Positions 1 through 8,356 of a stretch of 64,000 nucleotides of DNA are shown piece by piece (within the stretch, counting starts at the first letter, position 1; every line of letters begins with the position of its first letter). Made by a program: the position numbers and the translations under genes. The notes beneath the pieces are model-generated. The model was given only the letters and a program-made list of their open reading frames with translations. It had not been told where the DNA came from and did not search any database. This stretch comes from Flavobacterium plurextorum (GTDB lineage: Bacteria > Bacteroidota > Bacteroidia > Flavobacteriales > Flavobacteriaceae). The stretch is from contig NZ_MUHD01000035.1 of the NCBI RefSeq assembly GCF_002217395.1, positions 1 to 64,000 on the forward strand, in the 5' to 3' direction.

Positions 1-43
1 TTTTTTACATTTATTATTTTCCATACACATAATTCAATCAAAA

Positions 44-1192
44 ATGGCAGTATTAAAAGGCATTACGTGGAATCATACAAGAGGTTTATTGCCTATGGTT
101 GCAACGGCACAGCGCTTTACCGAGTTAAATCCCGAAATCGAAATTACTTGGGAGAAAAGAAGTTTACAAGAATTTGCAGATGCTTCAATTGAAGATCTTG
201 CAAAAAGATTTGACTTACTTGTAATCGATCATCCGTGGACAGGTTTTGGAGCGCATACTAATGCTATACTCCCACTTTCTGATTATTTGTCTGATGATTA
301 TATAAAAGATCAAGAAATAAACACGGTTGGAAAATCATACGGAAGTTATGTTTTCAGCAATAAATTATGGGCTTTGCCTATTGATGCTGCGACTCCAGTT
401 GCAGCAGCACGTTTGGATATTTTAGAAAAAGCAGGACTTGAGGTTCCTCAAACATATGACGATTTATTGGCTTTAGCCAAAAAAGGTTTGGTTGCATTTG
501 CTGGAATTCCGGTTGATGTTTTAATGAGCTTTTATATGTTCTGCTGCAGTTTGGGCGAAGCTCCTTTTCAATCTGAAGATAAAGTTATTTCTGTGCAAAC
601 AGGAAAAATAGCTTTACAATTGTTTCGAGAATTAGCTCAATTAATTGATCCTTCCAACTTTAATCGAAATCCAATTCAGGTTTACGAAGCGATGGTTAAT
701 TCAGATGAAATTGCCTACTGCCCTTTTGCTTATGGATATTCAAACTATTCAAGAGCAGGATACAGCAAAAAACTGCTTCATTTTTATGATTTGGTAAAAC
801 TGAATAATGCGCCAATGATTAGTTCTTTGGGCGGAACAGGATTAGCAGTTTCTTCTTTCAGCAGCCATATTTCGGAAGCGATTCGTTATGCCGAATTTAC
901 AGGATCTTCTTATGTTCAGCAGAATATTTTTGCCGATAATGGCGGTCAGCCAGGACATTTGCAAGCATGGAAAAACGACAGAATCAACTCGATCACAAAT
1001 AATTATTTCAAAAATACGCTGCCTGCTTTAGAAAGAGCATTTTTAAGACCAAGATACTCTGGACATATGTATTTTCAGGATCATGCCGGCGATGTAGTTC
1101 GCGATTATTTATTATACGGCGGTAACGAAGAACTGGTTTTATCAGAATTGGATTCACTTTATGCCAAATCTCTAAAATTGCAAAACTCATGA
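44..1192 (+). CDS. Family-1 solute-binding-like protein without signal peptide
   Basis: A 382-residue protein resembling the family-1 (maltose-type) extracellular solute-binding fold: an N-terminal beta strand and helix, a central segment where such proteins name a candidate ligand cleft (LWALPIDAATPVAAAR, about 109-124), and a C-terminal lobe with LGGTGLAVSS (about 267-276). The ATG opens directly into the first beta strand (MAVLKGITWNHTRG), so there is no room for a signal peptide or lipobox and the protein should stay in the cytoplasm. The stop overlaps the start of the next gene by 4 bp (ATGA), implying translational coupling to a CoA-transferase. No ABC permease or ATPase gene lies in the block. 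Inference: it may bind or present a small acid or sugar-acid substrate to the coupled enzyme rather than serve a transporter. Fold assignment is moderately secure; function is unknown. Confidence 0.7.
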   Translation: MAVLKGITWNHTRGLLPMVATAQRFTELNPEIEITWEKRSLQEFADASIEDLAKRFDLLVIDHPWTGFGAHTNAILPLSDYLSDDYIKDQEINTVGKSYGSYVFSNKLWALPIDAATPVAAARLDILEKAGLEVPQTYDDLLALAKKGLVAFAGIPVDVLMSFYMFCCSLGEAPFQSEDKVISVQTGKIALQLFRELAQLIDPSNFNRNPIQVYEAMVNSDEIAYCPFAYGYSNYSRAGYSKKLLHFYDLVKLNNAPMISSLGGTGLAVSSFSSHISEAIRYAEFTGSSYVQQNIFADNGGQPGHLQAWKNDRINSITNNYFKNTLPALERAFLRPRYSGHMYFQDHAGDVVRDYLLYGGNEELVLSELDSLYAKSLKLQNS

Positions 1193-2331
1193 AACCATTA
1201 GAAGGATTAATTGTATTAGAATTCTGCCAGTTTTTGGCGGGTCCTTCTGCTGGATTAAAATTAGCCGATTTAGGTGCGAGAGTTATCAAAATCGAACGTC
1301 CCGTGAAAGGTGAAGCTTGCAGACAATTAAGTATCAAAGATCTTTTTGTTGATGACAGCAGCCTTTTGTTTCACACCATTAACAGAAATAAAGAATCTTT
1401 TGCAGCCGATTTAAAGAATCCCGATGATTTGGTTTTAATTAAAAAACTAATCGAAAAGGCTGATATTATGACACATAATTTCAGACCGGGCGTAATGGAA
1501 AAAATCGGACTGGATTATAATACAACGCTTACCATTAATCCGAAGATTATTTACGGAACTATAACAGGTTACGGAGATAAAGGACCTTGGGCAAAAAAAC
1601 CGGGACAAGATTTGCTTTTGCAGTCACTTTCGGGTTTGAGCTGGTTGAGCGGACGAAAAAGTCAAGGACCAGTTCCGTTTGGTCTGGCTGTGGCCGATTT
1701 AATGTGCGGGAATCATTTTGTACAAGGAATTTTAGCTGCATTATTAAAAAGAGCCAAAACAGGAAAAGGCGTTTTGGTTGAAGTGAGTTTACTGGAATCG
1801 ATTTTAGATGTTCAGTTTGAAGCGCTTACTTCTTTCTTAAACGATGGCGGACAACAACCAGAACGAGGCGATATTAAAGGAAGCGCACATGCTTTTTTGA
1901 GTGCGCCTTACGGAGTTTACAAAACACAAGACGATTATATTTCGCTGGCAATGGGCGATTTACTTTTCATAGGAAATACACTTGGAGTCGATTTAAATCA
2001 ATATGCTGACAAACATCTTTGGTTTGAAAAAAGAGACGAAATCAGAATCCTTTTAGCCGATAAACTAGCCGAACAAAAAGCAGATTATTGGTTAGAATTA
2101 CTTCAAAAACAAGGAATTTGGGCTGAAAAAGTTCTCGATTATGAAACTTTAGACCAACAGCCTTTTGTGAAGGATTTACAATTAAAACAAACCGTAAAAA
2201 ATTCAGACGGAGAAACTTTGGTTACAACCCGAAGTCCGATTCAGCTTGACGGTGAAATTTTAAGCAGTACAAAAGCAGCTCCTAAAGTGGGCGAAGACAA
2301 TTTAGTAATACACAAAGAGTTTATTCGCTAG
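1189..2331 (+). CDS. Class III (CaiB/BaiF) CoA-transferase, first paralogue
   Basis: A 380-residue member of the CaiB/BaiF (formyl-CoA transferase type) family, which moves CoA between carboxylic acids through an aspartyl-CoA anhydride. The N-terminal Rossmann-like segment carries GARVIKIERP (29-38). HNFRPGVMEKIGL (96-108) is the usual family signature. Asp170 in AVADLMCG sits where the catalytic aspartate of this family is found. Length is typical (about 380-430). The start overlaps the preceding stop by 4 bp. It is closely similar along its whole length to the gene at 2439, including the same opening MKPLE and the same Asp170 position, so the two arose by duplication. The acid substrate cannot be read from the sequence; the neighbouring MaoC hydratase suggests that an enoyl-CoA is handled later. 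Confidence 0.9.
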   Translation: MKPLEGLIVLEFCQFLAGPSAGLKLADLGARVIKIERPVKGEACRQLSIKDLFVDDSSLLFHTINRNKESFAADLKNPDDLVLIKKLIEKADIMTHNFRPGVMEKIGLDYNTTLTINPKIIYGTITGYGDKGPWAKKPGQDLLLQSLSGLSWLSGRKSQGPVPFGLAVADLMCGNHFVQGILAALLKRAKTGKGVLVEVSLLESILDVQFEALTSFLNDGGQQPERGDIKGSAHAFLSAPYGVYKTQDDYISLAMGDLLFIGNTLGVDLNQYADKHLWFEKRDEIRILLADKLAEQKADYWLELLQKQGIWAEKVLDYETLDQQPFVKDLQLKQTVKNSDGETLVTTRSPIQLDGEILSSTKAAPKVGEDNLVIHKEFIR

Positions 2332-2438
2332 ATTGTTGAATCGTTTATTTGTTGAATCGTTTAATCATATTAAACAAATAAACGAATTAACGGTTAAACG
2401 AATTAACGATAAAACGACAAAACGGTTAAACAAAAAAA
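2332..2438. repeat. Intergenic inverted repeat between the CoA-transferase genes
   Basis: The spacer consists almost entirely of degenerate copies of GAATCGTTTA and its complement TAAACGAATT. A 10-bp perfect inverted pair (CGTTTATTTG at 2342-2351, CAAATAAACG at 2375-2384) could form a hairpin in the mRNA. This is the style of low-complexity spacer repeat seen elsewhere in the window, and it may tune expression of the downstream genes or merely be a dispersed repeat. Confidence 0.6.
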
Positions 2439-3575
2439 ATGAAACCATTAGAAGATTATTTAATAGTAGATTTTAGTCAGTTTCTTTCAGGTCCATCGGC
2501 AAGTCTTCGCTTGGCTGATTTGGGCGCACGCGTTATAAAAATTGAAAAACCAGGAACTGGCGATATTTGCAGAACCTTATATACTTCTGACTTAATCATG
2601 AATGGTGAATCGTCTGTTTTTCATACTATAAACAGAAATAAAGAATCGTTTGCCATTGATTTTAAACAACCTGAGGAACTTCAAAAATTAAAAAAAATAT
2701 TAGCAAAAGCCGATGTTGTCATGCATAATTTCAGACCGGGCGTAATGGAACGCATTGGTTTAAGTTATGATGATGTAAAAGCAATAAATCCAACGGTGGT
2801 TTATGCTTCGATTTCGGGTTTTGGAAATCATCCTGAACTTAAAGATTTACCCGGACAGGATTTATTGTTGCAATCTTTAACGGCTTTAACTTGGCTGAGC
2901 GGTAATCAGGAAGATGGTCCTGTACCAATGGGATTATCAATTGTTGACATGCTTGCGGGCGCACATTTAGCACAGGGAATTTTAGCTGCTTTATATAGAA
3001 AAACAACACAAAATACAGGCGGAACTGTTCAAGTAAGTATGCTCGAATCTGCTTTTGATTTTCAGTTTGAGACTATTACAACTTTCTTTAATGATGGCGG
3101 CGAATTGCCCGTTCGAACTAAAACTAATAATGCTCATGCTTATCTAGGCGCGCCATACGGAATTTACGAAACCAAAAACGGTTATATGGCTTTGGCAATG
3201 GGTTCGATTCCTGTTTTGGCTTCATTGCTGAAATGTGATGAATTGTTACAATTTCCAGAGAATAAGTTTACGCTTAGAGATGAAATCAAAAATATTTTAG
3301 CCTCTCACCTATTGACACAGGAAACACAATTTTGGCTGGATATTTTAGAACCGGCTGACATTTGGTGCGCAGGCGTTTTAAACTATGAACAGCTTTTCAA
3401 AGAAGATGGTTTTAAAGTTTTAGAGTTTACACAACAGGTTGAAATGCTTGACGGCTATTCGTACAAAACTACAAGATGTCCTATAAAAATTGACGGTGAA
3501 TATTTTACATCAACTAAAGGTTCTCCAAAATTAGGACAGGATAACGAGCGAATTATAAACGAGTTTATAGCATAA
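2439..3575 (+). CDS. Class III (CaiB/BaiF) CoA-transferase, second paralogue
   Basis: A 378-residue CaiB/BaiF-family CoA-transferase, strongly similar to the gene at 1189: same length, GARVIKIEKP (29-38), HNFRPGVMERIGL (96-108), GQDLLLQSL (139-147) and the candidate catalytic Asp170 in SIVDMLAG. It is separated from its paralogue by a 107-bp repeat-filled spacer and from the next gene by only 3 bp. Two retained paralogues with all key residues intact suggest either a heteromeric enzyme or two related acyl substrates, for instance activation of one acid and recycling of CoA from another. Cytoplasmic. The family call is secure; the substrate is unknown. Confidence 0.9.
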   Translation: MKPLEDYLIVDFSQFLSGPSASLRLADLGARVIKIEKPGTGDICRTLYTSDLIMNGESSVFHTINRNKESFAIDFKQPEELQKLKKILAKADVVMHNFRPGVMERIGLSYDDVKAINPTVVYASISGFGNHPELKDLPGQDLLLQSLTALTWLSGNQEDGPVPMGLSIVDMLAGAHLAQGILAALYRKTTQNTGGTVQVSMLESAFDFQFETITTFFNDGGELPVRTKTNNAHAYLGAPYGIYETKNGYMALAMGSIPVLASLLKCDELLQFPENKFTLRDEIKNILASHLLTQETQFWLDILEPADIWCAGVLNYEQLFKEDGFKVLEFTQQVEMLDGYSYKTTRCPIKIDGEYFTSTKGSPKLGQDNERIINEFIA

Positions 3576-3578
3576 AAT

Positions 3579-4811
3579 ATGGCCAAATTTAGAATCGCTG
3601 TTAGAAAATTTTCTCCTTTCGAAAGCACGCTGCAAAAGTTGTGGGATGCTTTTTGTTTGAAAAACAATATTGAGATTGGCGTTGAAATGATTCCAATGGA
3701 ACTGCACGATCTTTATGAAGAAACCATCACAAAGAAAGGTTTAAAAAAAGGAAAATGGGATATTGCACACATAAATACAGATTGGATTTTTGATGCTGCA
3801 AATGAAAAAGCAGTTCTAGATTTAACCTCTTTTATTTCTCAAAATCCTCCGCAGAATTATCCTGACGGCTGGCATAAATCTTTATTGCATTTACAACAAA
3901 TTAAAAACGGAACGTTTGGTCTTCCGTTTCATGATGGTCCAGAGTGCTTGATTTTTAGAAAGGATCTATTTGAAAATCCAACTGAAAAAGAAAACTTCAA
4001 GAAACAATTTGGTTACGAATTGTTCCCTCCTAAAACTTGGGAGCAATTCACCCAAATCGCAACATTTTTTAACCGTCCTGAAAGCAATTTATACGGCTGT
4101 GTTTTTGCCAATTATCCTGACGGTCATAATATGGTTTTCGATTTCTGTTTACAGTTATGGACACGCGGCGGCTCACTTTTGGACAATAACAATCAAATTA
4201 ACATCAATCATAATCAAGCAGTTGAAGCTTTAGATTATTATAGAACTATAGTAAGTAATGCTGATGCTGTTCATCCGGGATCTAAAAATTTTGGTTCTGT
4301 TGAAGCAGGAATGGCTTTCGCCGAAGGACAAGCGGCAATGGCTATAAATTGGTTTGGTTTTGCCTCAATGTGTGAAGTTATCGATGAATCGAAAGTAAAA
4401 GGCAAAGTTAATATTACAGAATTACCTTTTAATGCAGACTGCAAAACAGCTTCGTTAAATGTGTATTGGCTCTACACAATTGGCACAGGAAGTAAAAATC
4501 AGCAATTGGCTTACGATTTTTTACGATTCGCAACAACGGCTGAAAGCGATAAACTATTGACTACTGAAGGTGGAATAGGATGCCGAAAATCGACTTGGAA
4601 TGATGGCGAAATCAATAAAACGATTCCGTATTACCATAAACTGGAAATACTGCATGAAAATGCTTTGACTTTACCGCAAACTCCAATTTGGCCTAAAGTG
4701 ACAGAATTTATAGATCAGATGGTTTTAAAAGCGATTGAAACAGAAATTCCATCACGAATACTTTTAGAAATAACACAGCATAATATTGAAAAATTAATTC
4801 AAAATGTTTAA
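3579..4811 (+). CDS. Family-1 solute-binding-like protein without signal peptide, second
   Basis: A 410-residue protein with family-1 solute-binding features: an early hinge segment WDIAHINTDWIFDAA (about 61-75), then TFGLPFHDGPECLIFRKDLF (about 111-130), where binding proteins contact ligand. Later come AFAEGQAAMAINWFGFASM and a final lobe with repeated helices. It starts MAKFRIAVRKF, a beta strand, so there is no signal peptide and a cytoplasmic location is expected. It starts 3 bp after the preceding CoA-transferase gene. It is only distantly similar to the solute-binding-like protein at 44, so the operon alternates binding protein, transferase, transferase, binding protein. That pairing suggests each transferase has its own binding partner (inference). 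No transporter subunits are nearby. Confidence 0.7.
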   Translation: MAKFRIAVRKFSPFESTLQKLWDAFCLKNNIEIGVEMIPMELHDLYEETITKKGLKKGKWDIAHINTDWIFDAANEKAVLDLTSFISQNPPQNYPDGWHKSLLHLQQIKNGTFGLPFHDGPECLIFRKDLFENPTEKENFKKQFGYELFPPKTWEQFTQIATFFNRPESNLYGCVFANYPDGHNMVFDFCLQLWTRGGSLLDNNNQININHNQAVEALDYYRTIVSNADAVHPGSKNFGSVEAGMAFAEGQAAMAINWFGFASMCEVIDESKVKGKVNITELPFNADCKTASLNVYWLYTIGTGSKNQQLAYDFLRFATTAESDKLLTTEGGIGCRKSTWNDGEINKTIPYYHKLEILHENALTLPQTPIWPKVTEFIDQMVLKAIETEIPSRILLEITQHNIEKLIQNV

Positions 4812-4918
4812 CCACAATCTTGTCATCCCTCGTTCCTTAGGATGATAAAAATGAGGATATGGGTTTTGGTGATAAGACCTTCATCAAAATTCCTTGATTA
4901 ACTAAAAACATATAAAAA
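4812..4918. repeat. Degenerate GTCAT-type intergenic repeat
   Basis: The spacer before the oxidoreductase gene contains CTTGTCATCCCTCGTTCC followed by an imperfect reverse complement (AGGATGATAAAAATGAGG). It resembles the dispersed GTCATTTCGA-type repeats at 44290, 58676 and 61058, but is shorter and more degenerate. Confidence 0.4.
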
Positions 4919-5977
4919 ATGAATATTCCATATAAACCTTTACTGCCCGAAACCAAACAGCCGATTATCATTATCGGAGCCAGCGGAATTGTGAAAGACG
5001 CACATTTGCCTGCCTATAAAATGGCTGGTTTTAAGGTTTTTGGCATTACGAATAGAACGATTGCAAAAGCACACGATCTAGCTAAAGAATTTGAGATTCA
5101 GCATGTTTTTGAAAATGTTGCCGATGCCGTTAAAAACGCACCATCAAATGCGGTTTACGACATTACGGTTTTACCTGATCAATATATCGAAATATTAGAA
5201 CAGTTACCTGACGGCGCAGCAGTTTTGATTCAGAAACCAATGGGAAATGACTTGGCTCAAGCAAAAGAGATTGTCGAAGTATGCGAAAGAAAAAATCTTG
5301 TTGCAGCAATCAATTTTCAGCTTCGTTTTTCACCATTTGTAAGTGCCGCGAGATATTTAATTAATGAAGGATTGATTGGCGATTTATACGATTTTGAATT
5401 CAAAGTTACGGTAAATACACCGTGGGAATTGTTTCCGCTAATCAAAGAACATCCAAGATTGGAGATTCTTTTTCACAGCGTGCATTACATTGATTGTATC
5501 AGATCTTTTCTAGGAAACCCGAAAAGTGTAATGGCGAAAACAGCCAAACATCCGCTTAAAAAATTATCATCATGCCGTTCTACTATTATTCTAGATTATG
5601 GCGAAGATAAACACGTTGTTATCAACACAAATCACGATCATCATTTTGGTCCAAATCACGAAGAAAGCTACATAAAATGGGAAGGAACAAAAGGAGCGAT
5701 CAAAGCTAAAATGGGTTTACTGATGAATTATCCTGACGGACTTCCAGACCTTTTTGAATATGCAATTGAAAACGAAGAAGGCAAATATGAATGGAAAAAA
5801 GTTGATCTTGAAGGCTCATGGTTTCCAGAAGCTTTCATAGGAACGATGTCAAATTTAATGCGCTTTAAAGAAGGCTCAGATTCTAAATTATTAGCAAGCG
5901 TTCAAGACGTTTTAGATACCATGAAAGTCGTTGAAGCCTGCTACATCAGTAACACAAACGGAGGAATTTTAATTTAA
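4919..5977 (+). CDS. Gfo/Idh/MocA-family NAD(P)-dependent oxidoreductase
   Basis: A 352-residue oxidoreductase of the glucose-fructose oxidoreductase / inositol dehydrogenase / MocA family. The N-terminal Rossmann fold has IIIGASGIVKDAHLPAY (17-33) for dinucleotide binding. The family's EKP motif appears as QKP (IQKPMGND, about 103-110), keeping the lysine but replacing the glutamate. The C-terminal substrate domain contains HSVHYIDCIRSFLGNP, with the histidines and aspartate usual for catalysis. Family members oxidise hydroxyl groups of sugars, inositols or sugar acids. It lies 107 bp downstream of the second binding-like protein on the same strand, so it probably belongs to the same catabolic block. 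Its substrate is unknown; a polyol or sugar acid would fit the FucP-like permease downstream. Confidence 0.85.
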   Translation: MNIPYKPLLPETKQPIIIIGASGIVKDAHLPAYKMAGFKVFGITNRTIAKAHDLAKEFEIQHVFENVADAVKNAPSNAVYDITVLPDQYIEILEQLPDGAAVLIQKPMGNDLAQAKEIVEVCERKNLVAAINFQLRFSPFVSAARYLINEGLIGDLYDFEFKVTVNTPWELFPLIKEHPRLEILFHSVHYIDCIRSFLGNPKSVMAKTAKHPLKKLSSCRSTIILDYGEDKHVVINTNHDHHFGPNHEESYIKWEGTKGAIKAKMGLLMNYPDGLPDLFEYAIENEEGKYEWKKVDLEGSWFPEAFIGTMSNLMRFKEGSDSKLLASVQDVLDTMKVVEACYISNTNGGILI

Positions 5978-6102
5978 GTCTTAAAGTCAAAAGTCGAAAG
6001 TCTTAAAGGTTTGGCTTTATAACACTTTATGACTTTTAACATTACAAATTTAGACTTTTGACTTTCAAACTTTAGACTTTACAACTTTACGACTAAATAT
6101 TT
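5978..6102. repeat. Intergenic inverted repeat (AAAGTC type)
   Basis: The spacer is built from AAAGTC/GACTTT units. AAAGTCAAAAGTC (5983-5995) and GACTTTTGACTTT (6053-6065) form a perfect 13-bp inverted pair with a ~57-base loop that itself contains further partial pairs. It can fold as one long RNA hairpin between the oxidoreductase and MaoC genes. Confidence 0.65.
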
Positions 6103-6543
6103 ATGTATTTCAAATCAACATTTTTCGAGGATTACTTACTTGATGACAAGCGAGTAACTTTAGGCAGAACCATTACAGAAACTGATTTTGTAGTTCATGC
6201 CGGACATACGGGAGATTTTTTTCCTCATCACATGGATGCTGAATGGTGTAAAACACAGCCATTCGGACAGCGTATTGCGCACGGAACTATGGTTTTTGCC
6301 ATTGGTATCGGACTAACGGCTTCCGAAATAAATCCTGAAGCTTTTTCTAGAGGATATGATAAAATGCGTTTTGTAAAACCAGTTCATATCGGCGATACAA
6401 TCCATTCTGAAATTACCATATCTGAAAAAGGCGAAGCCAAAAATCCCGAAATGGGAACCGTAACAGAACATGTTGAAATCATTAACCAAAGAGGTGAAGT
6501 GGTTTTGGTATGTGATCATCTTCTTTTAGTCAAAAAGAAATAA
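6103..6543 (+). CDS. MaoC-like (R)-specific hydratase/dehydratase
   Basis: A 146-residue single hot-dog-fold protein of the MaoC dehydratase family, which adds or removes water across the double bond of an enoyl-CoA thioester. The hydratase-2-type signature is visible as HTGDFFPHHMDAEW (35-48), with Asp38 and His42 or His43 in the catalytic positions, followed by AHGTMVFAIGIGL. The length matches stand-alone MaoC proteins. It is last of the enzyme genes before the permease, 125 bp after the oxidoreductase across a hairpin spacer. Together with the two CoA-transferases it implies that the pathway runs through an acyl-CoA. The physiological thioester cannot be deduced. Confidence 0.88.
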   Translation: MYFKSTFFEDYLLDDKRVTLGRTITETDFVVHAGHTGDFFPHHMDAEWCKTQPFGQRIAHGTMVFAIGIGLTASEINPEAFSRGYDKMRFVKPVHIGDTIHSEITISEKGEAKNPEMGTVTEHVEIINQRGEVVLVCDHLLLVKKK

Positions 6544-6550
6544 TCTTTTT

Positions 6551-6680
6551 GAGGTACAGAGGTTCAAAGCGGCAAAGGCACAGAGGTTTTTACCTTCATT
6601 ACCTTTAGATTAAGACGCACTGCTGTCCGTCTCTACAAAAAACCTTTGAACCTCTGGACCTCCACATCTTTGAACCTTAA
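6551..6680. repeat. Intergenic inverted repeat (AGAGGTTCAAAGG type)
   Basis: CAGAGGTTCAAAG (6557-6569) and CTTTGAACCTCTG (6644-6656) are a perfect 13-bp inverted pair; flanking GAGGT/ACCTC bases extend it imperfectly. The same AGGTTCAAAGG word recurs at 52221-52285 after the GntR gene. It sits between the MaoC gene and the permease gene and could act as a partial terminator or mRNA-stabilising hairpin. Confidence 0.65.
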
Positions 6681-6694
6681 AAAAAAACTAACTA

Positions 6695-7999
6695 ATGCAA
6701 GTAACAAACCAAACTGGCGACATACACGAAGTAACGTCAGAAGGCGGAAAGGGAACAAAATACCTTTTGCCATTTATTTTAATTACCAGCTTATTTTTCC
6801 TTTGGGGAATGGCACATAATCTGGATTCTATTTTAATTCCGCATTTAAAAAAGGCATGCGAATTAAACAACCGTCAATCGACATTGATTGATACTTCGGT
6901 GTTTTTTGCTTATTTTATAATGGCGATTCCAGCCGGAATGCTCATTAAGCGATTTGGTTATAAAAACAGTATTATCACAGGTTTATTGGTTTTCGCTGCT
7001 GGAGCATTTTTATTTGTGCCTGCCGCAAATACGAGAACTTACGAATTGTTTTTATTTGCACTATTTGTAATTGGCTGCGGATTAACAATTTTAGAGACAA
7101 GCGCCAATCCGTATGCAGCCATTTTAGGACCTGCAGAATCATCTTCTAAAAGATTGAATTTAGCAGCTTCATTCAACGGTTTAGCGGCTATGATTGCTCC
7201 AATTGTAGGTTCATTATTTATCCTTTCTGGCACAAATCACACACCGGAACAAATGGCAGCAATGCCTGAAGCAGAGAAAGCATCGTATTTATTAGGCGAA
7301 GCTGCTGCAGTAAAAATGCCATATATTATTTTAGGAAGTGTATTGGTTTTGGTGGCGATTATATTCTATTTCATGCATCTGCCTTCAATGAAACCTCAAC
7401 ATACTGAAGCCGAAATTAAACCAGGATTTTTCTCAGTTTTAAAATTTCGTCATTTAAGCTGGGCTGTTGCAGCGCAGTTCTTTTATGTTGGTGCACAAGT
7501 TTGTATTACGAGTTTCTTTATTAGAATTGCACAGCAAGGTGCAGGTTTAGATGAAAAAACAGCAGGATATTATCTTGGTATTTATGGTTTCTTGTTTATG
7601 GCAGGACGTTTTATTGGAACTTTCTTCTTAAAGTTTGTAAAGGATTATGTTTTACTTTCTATTTACTGCGCTGCCAGTATTGTGCTTTGTTTATTAGCAA
7701 TTTACGGAACTGGAATTGTGGTTATTTACGCACTTGGCGGTATTGGCTTTTTTATGTCAATTATGTTTCCAACTATATTCTCATTAGGATTAGTTGGTTT
7801 GAAATCGAATACAGAAACAGGTTCTTCTTGGCTTGTAATGTCTATTGTGGGCGGTGCTATTCTTCCTTATGCAATGGGAACTTTAATCGATATGAAACAT
7901 GACGATATTCAATCAGGATATATTATTCCGCTTTTGTGCTTTGTGATTATTTTATCGTTTGGTTTGTACGGACATAAAGTGAAAGCTTTAAAACAATAA
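6695..7999 (+). CDS. FucP-like major facilitator sugar permease
   Basis: A 434-residue MFS transporter of the fucose-permease (FHS) type. About twelve hydrophobic segments can be counted, beginning at ~26-45 (YLLPFILITSLFFLWGMAHN). The family landmark HNLDSILIPHLKKACELN (41-58) and the segment ETSANPYAAILGP in the fourth/fifth helix region are typical of FucP-like proteins. It should sit in the inner membrane and take up a sugar or related compound by proton symport. It is the last gene of the plus-strand block and the only obvious transporter in it. That makes the preceding solute-binding-like proteins odd, since MFS permeases do not use them. The L-fucose specificity of the name should not be assumed. 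Confidence 0.88.
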   Translation: MQVTNQTGDIHEVTSEGGKGTKYLLPFILITSLFFLWGMAHNLDSILIPHLKKACELNNRQSTLIDTSVFFAYFIMAIPAGMLIKRFGYKNSIITGLLVFAAGAFLFVPAANTRTYELFLFALFVIGCGLTILETSANPYAAILGPAESSSKRLNLAASFNGLAAMIAPIVGSLFILSGTNHTPEQMAAMPEAEKASYLLGEAAAVKMPYIILGSVLVLVAIIFYFMHLPSMKPQHTEAEIKPGFFSVLKFRHLSWAVAAQFFYVGAQVCITSFFIRIAQQGAGLDEKTAGYYLGIYGFLFMAGRFIGTFFLKFVKDYVLLSIYCAASIVLCLLAIYGTGIVVIYALGGIGFFMSIMFPTIFSLGLVGLKSNTETGSSWLVMSIVGGAILPYAMGTLIDMKHDDIQSGYIIPLLCFVIILSFGLYGHKVKALKQ

Positions 8000-8066
8000 A
8001 TCATTTTAAATTTTAGATTTAAACTATATTGTCTGCTTCTTACCTCCAATCTTAAATATTTTATTT

Positions 8067-8222
8067 AAACACATAGAAACATAGATATTATAGCTAAAAA
8101 CAGAATACAAAAAGAAACACGTTTCTTACACATAAAAATGCTCTGTGTATTTTAATTTAGCGAAACGCCTTTTACTAAGTTTTCAATCCCAATAGCTATT
8201 GGGAATGCTAATATGTGTTAAA
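8067..8222 (+). repeat. ~150-bp dispersed element, copy A
   Basis: It begins ACACATAGAAACATAG (8069-8084) and ends with AATGCTAATATGTGTTA, so the tips are imperfect inverted repeats. Internal landmarks GAATACAAAAAGAAA, the CTCTGTGTATTTTAATTTAGCGAAACGCCTTTT region and CAATCCCAATAGCTATTGGGAATG align with copy B at 16546. No coding capacity is seen. Together with the terminator at 8251 it fills the 357-bp space between the convergent permease and outer-membrane-factor genes. Confidence 0.75.
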
Positions 8223-8250
8223 AAAATACATTTAACGGATTGTACTTAAT

Positions 8251-8282
8251 AAAAAACGCCTCAATTAATTGAGGCGTTTTTC
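8251..8282. terminator. Bidirectional intrinsic terminator
   Basis: AAAAAACGCCTCAATTAATTGAGGCGTTTTT is a perfect stem (ACGCCTCAATT) with A-tract and T-tract flanks, so it can serve both the plus-strand permease gene and the minus-strand efflux operon that converge here. A near-identical stem is used at 22722. Confidence 0.9.
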
Positions 8283-8356
8283 GTCATGTTTAAATTTAAT
8301 TAATAGGCGATCATCGAAGAAACATGATCATTGTGGAATTTTTATTGCTTTTACTT

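Noticed and set aside
44..7999. Reading the first block as an ABC sugar importer with L-fucose permease
   Set aside because: No ABC permease or ATPase gene is present, both binding-like proteins lack signal peptides, and FucP-type permeases work alone.
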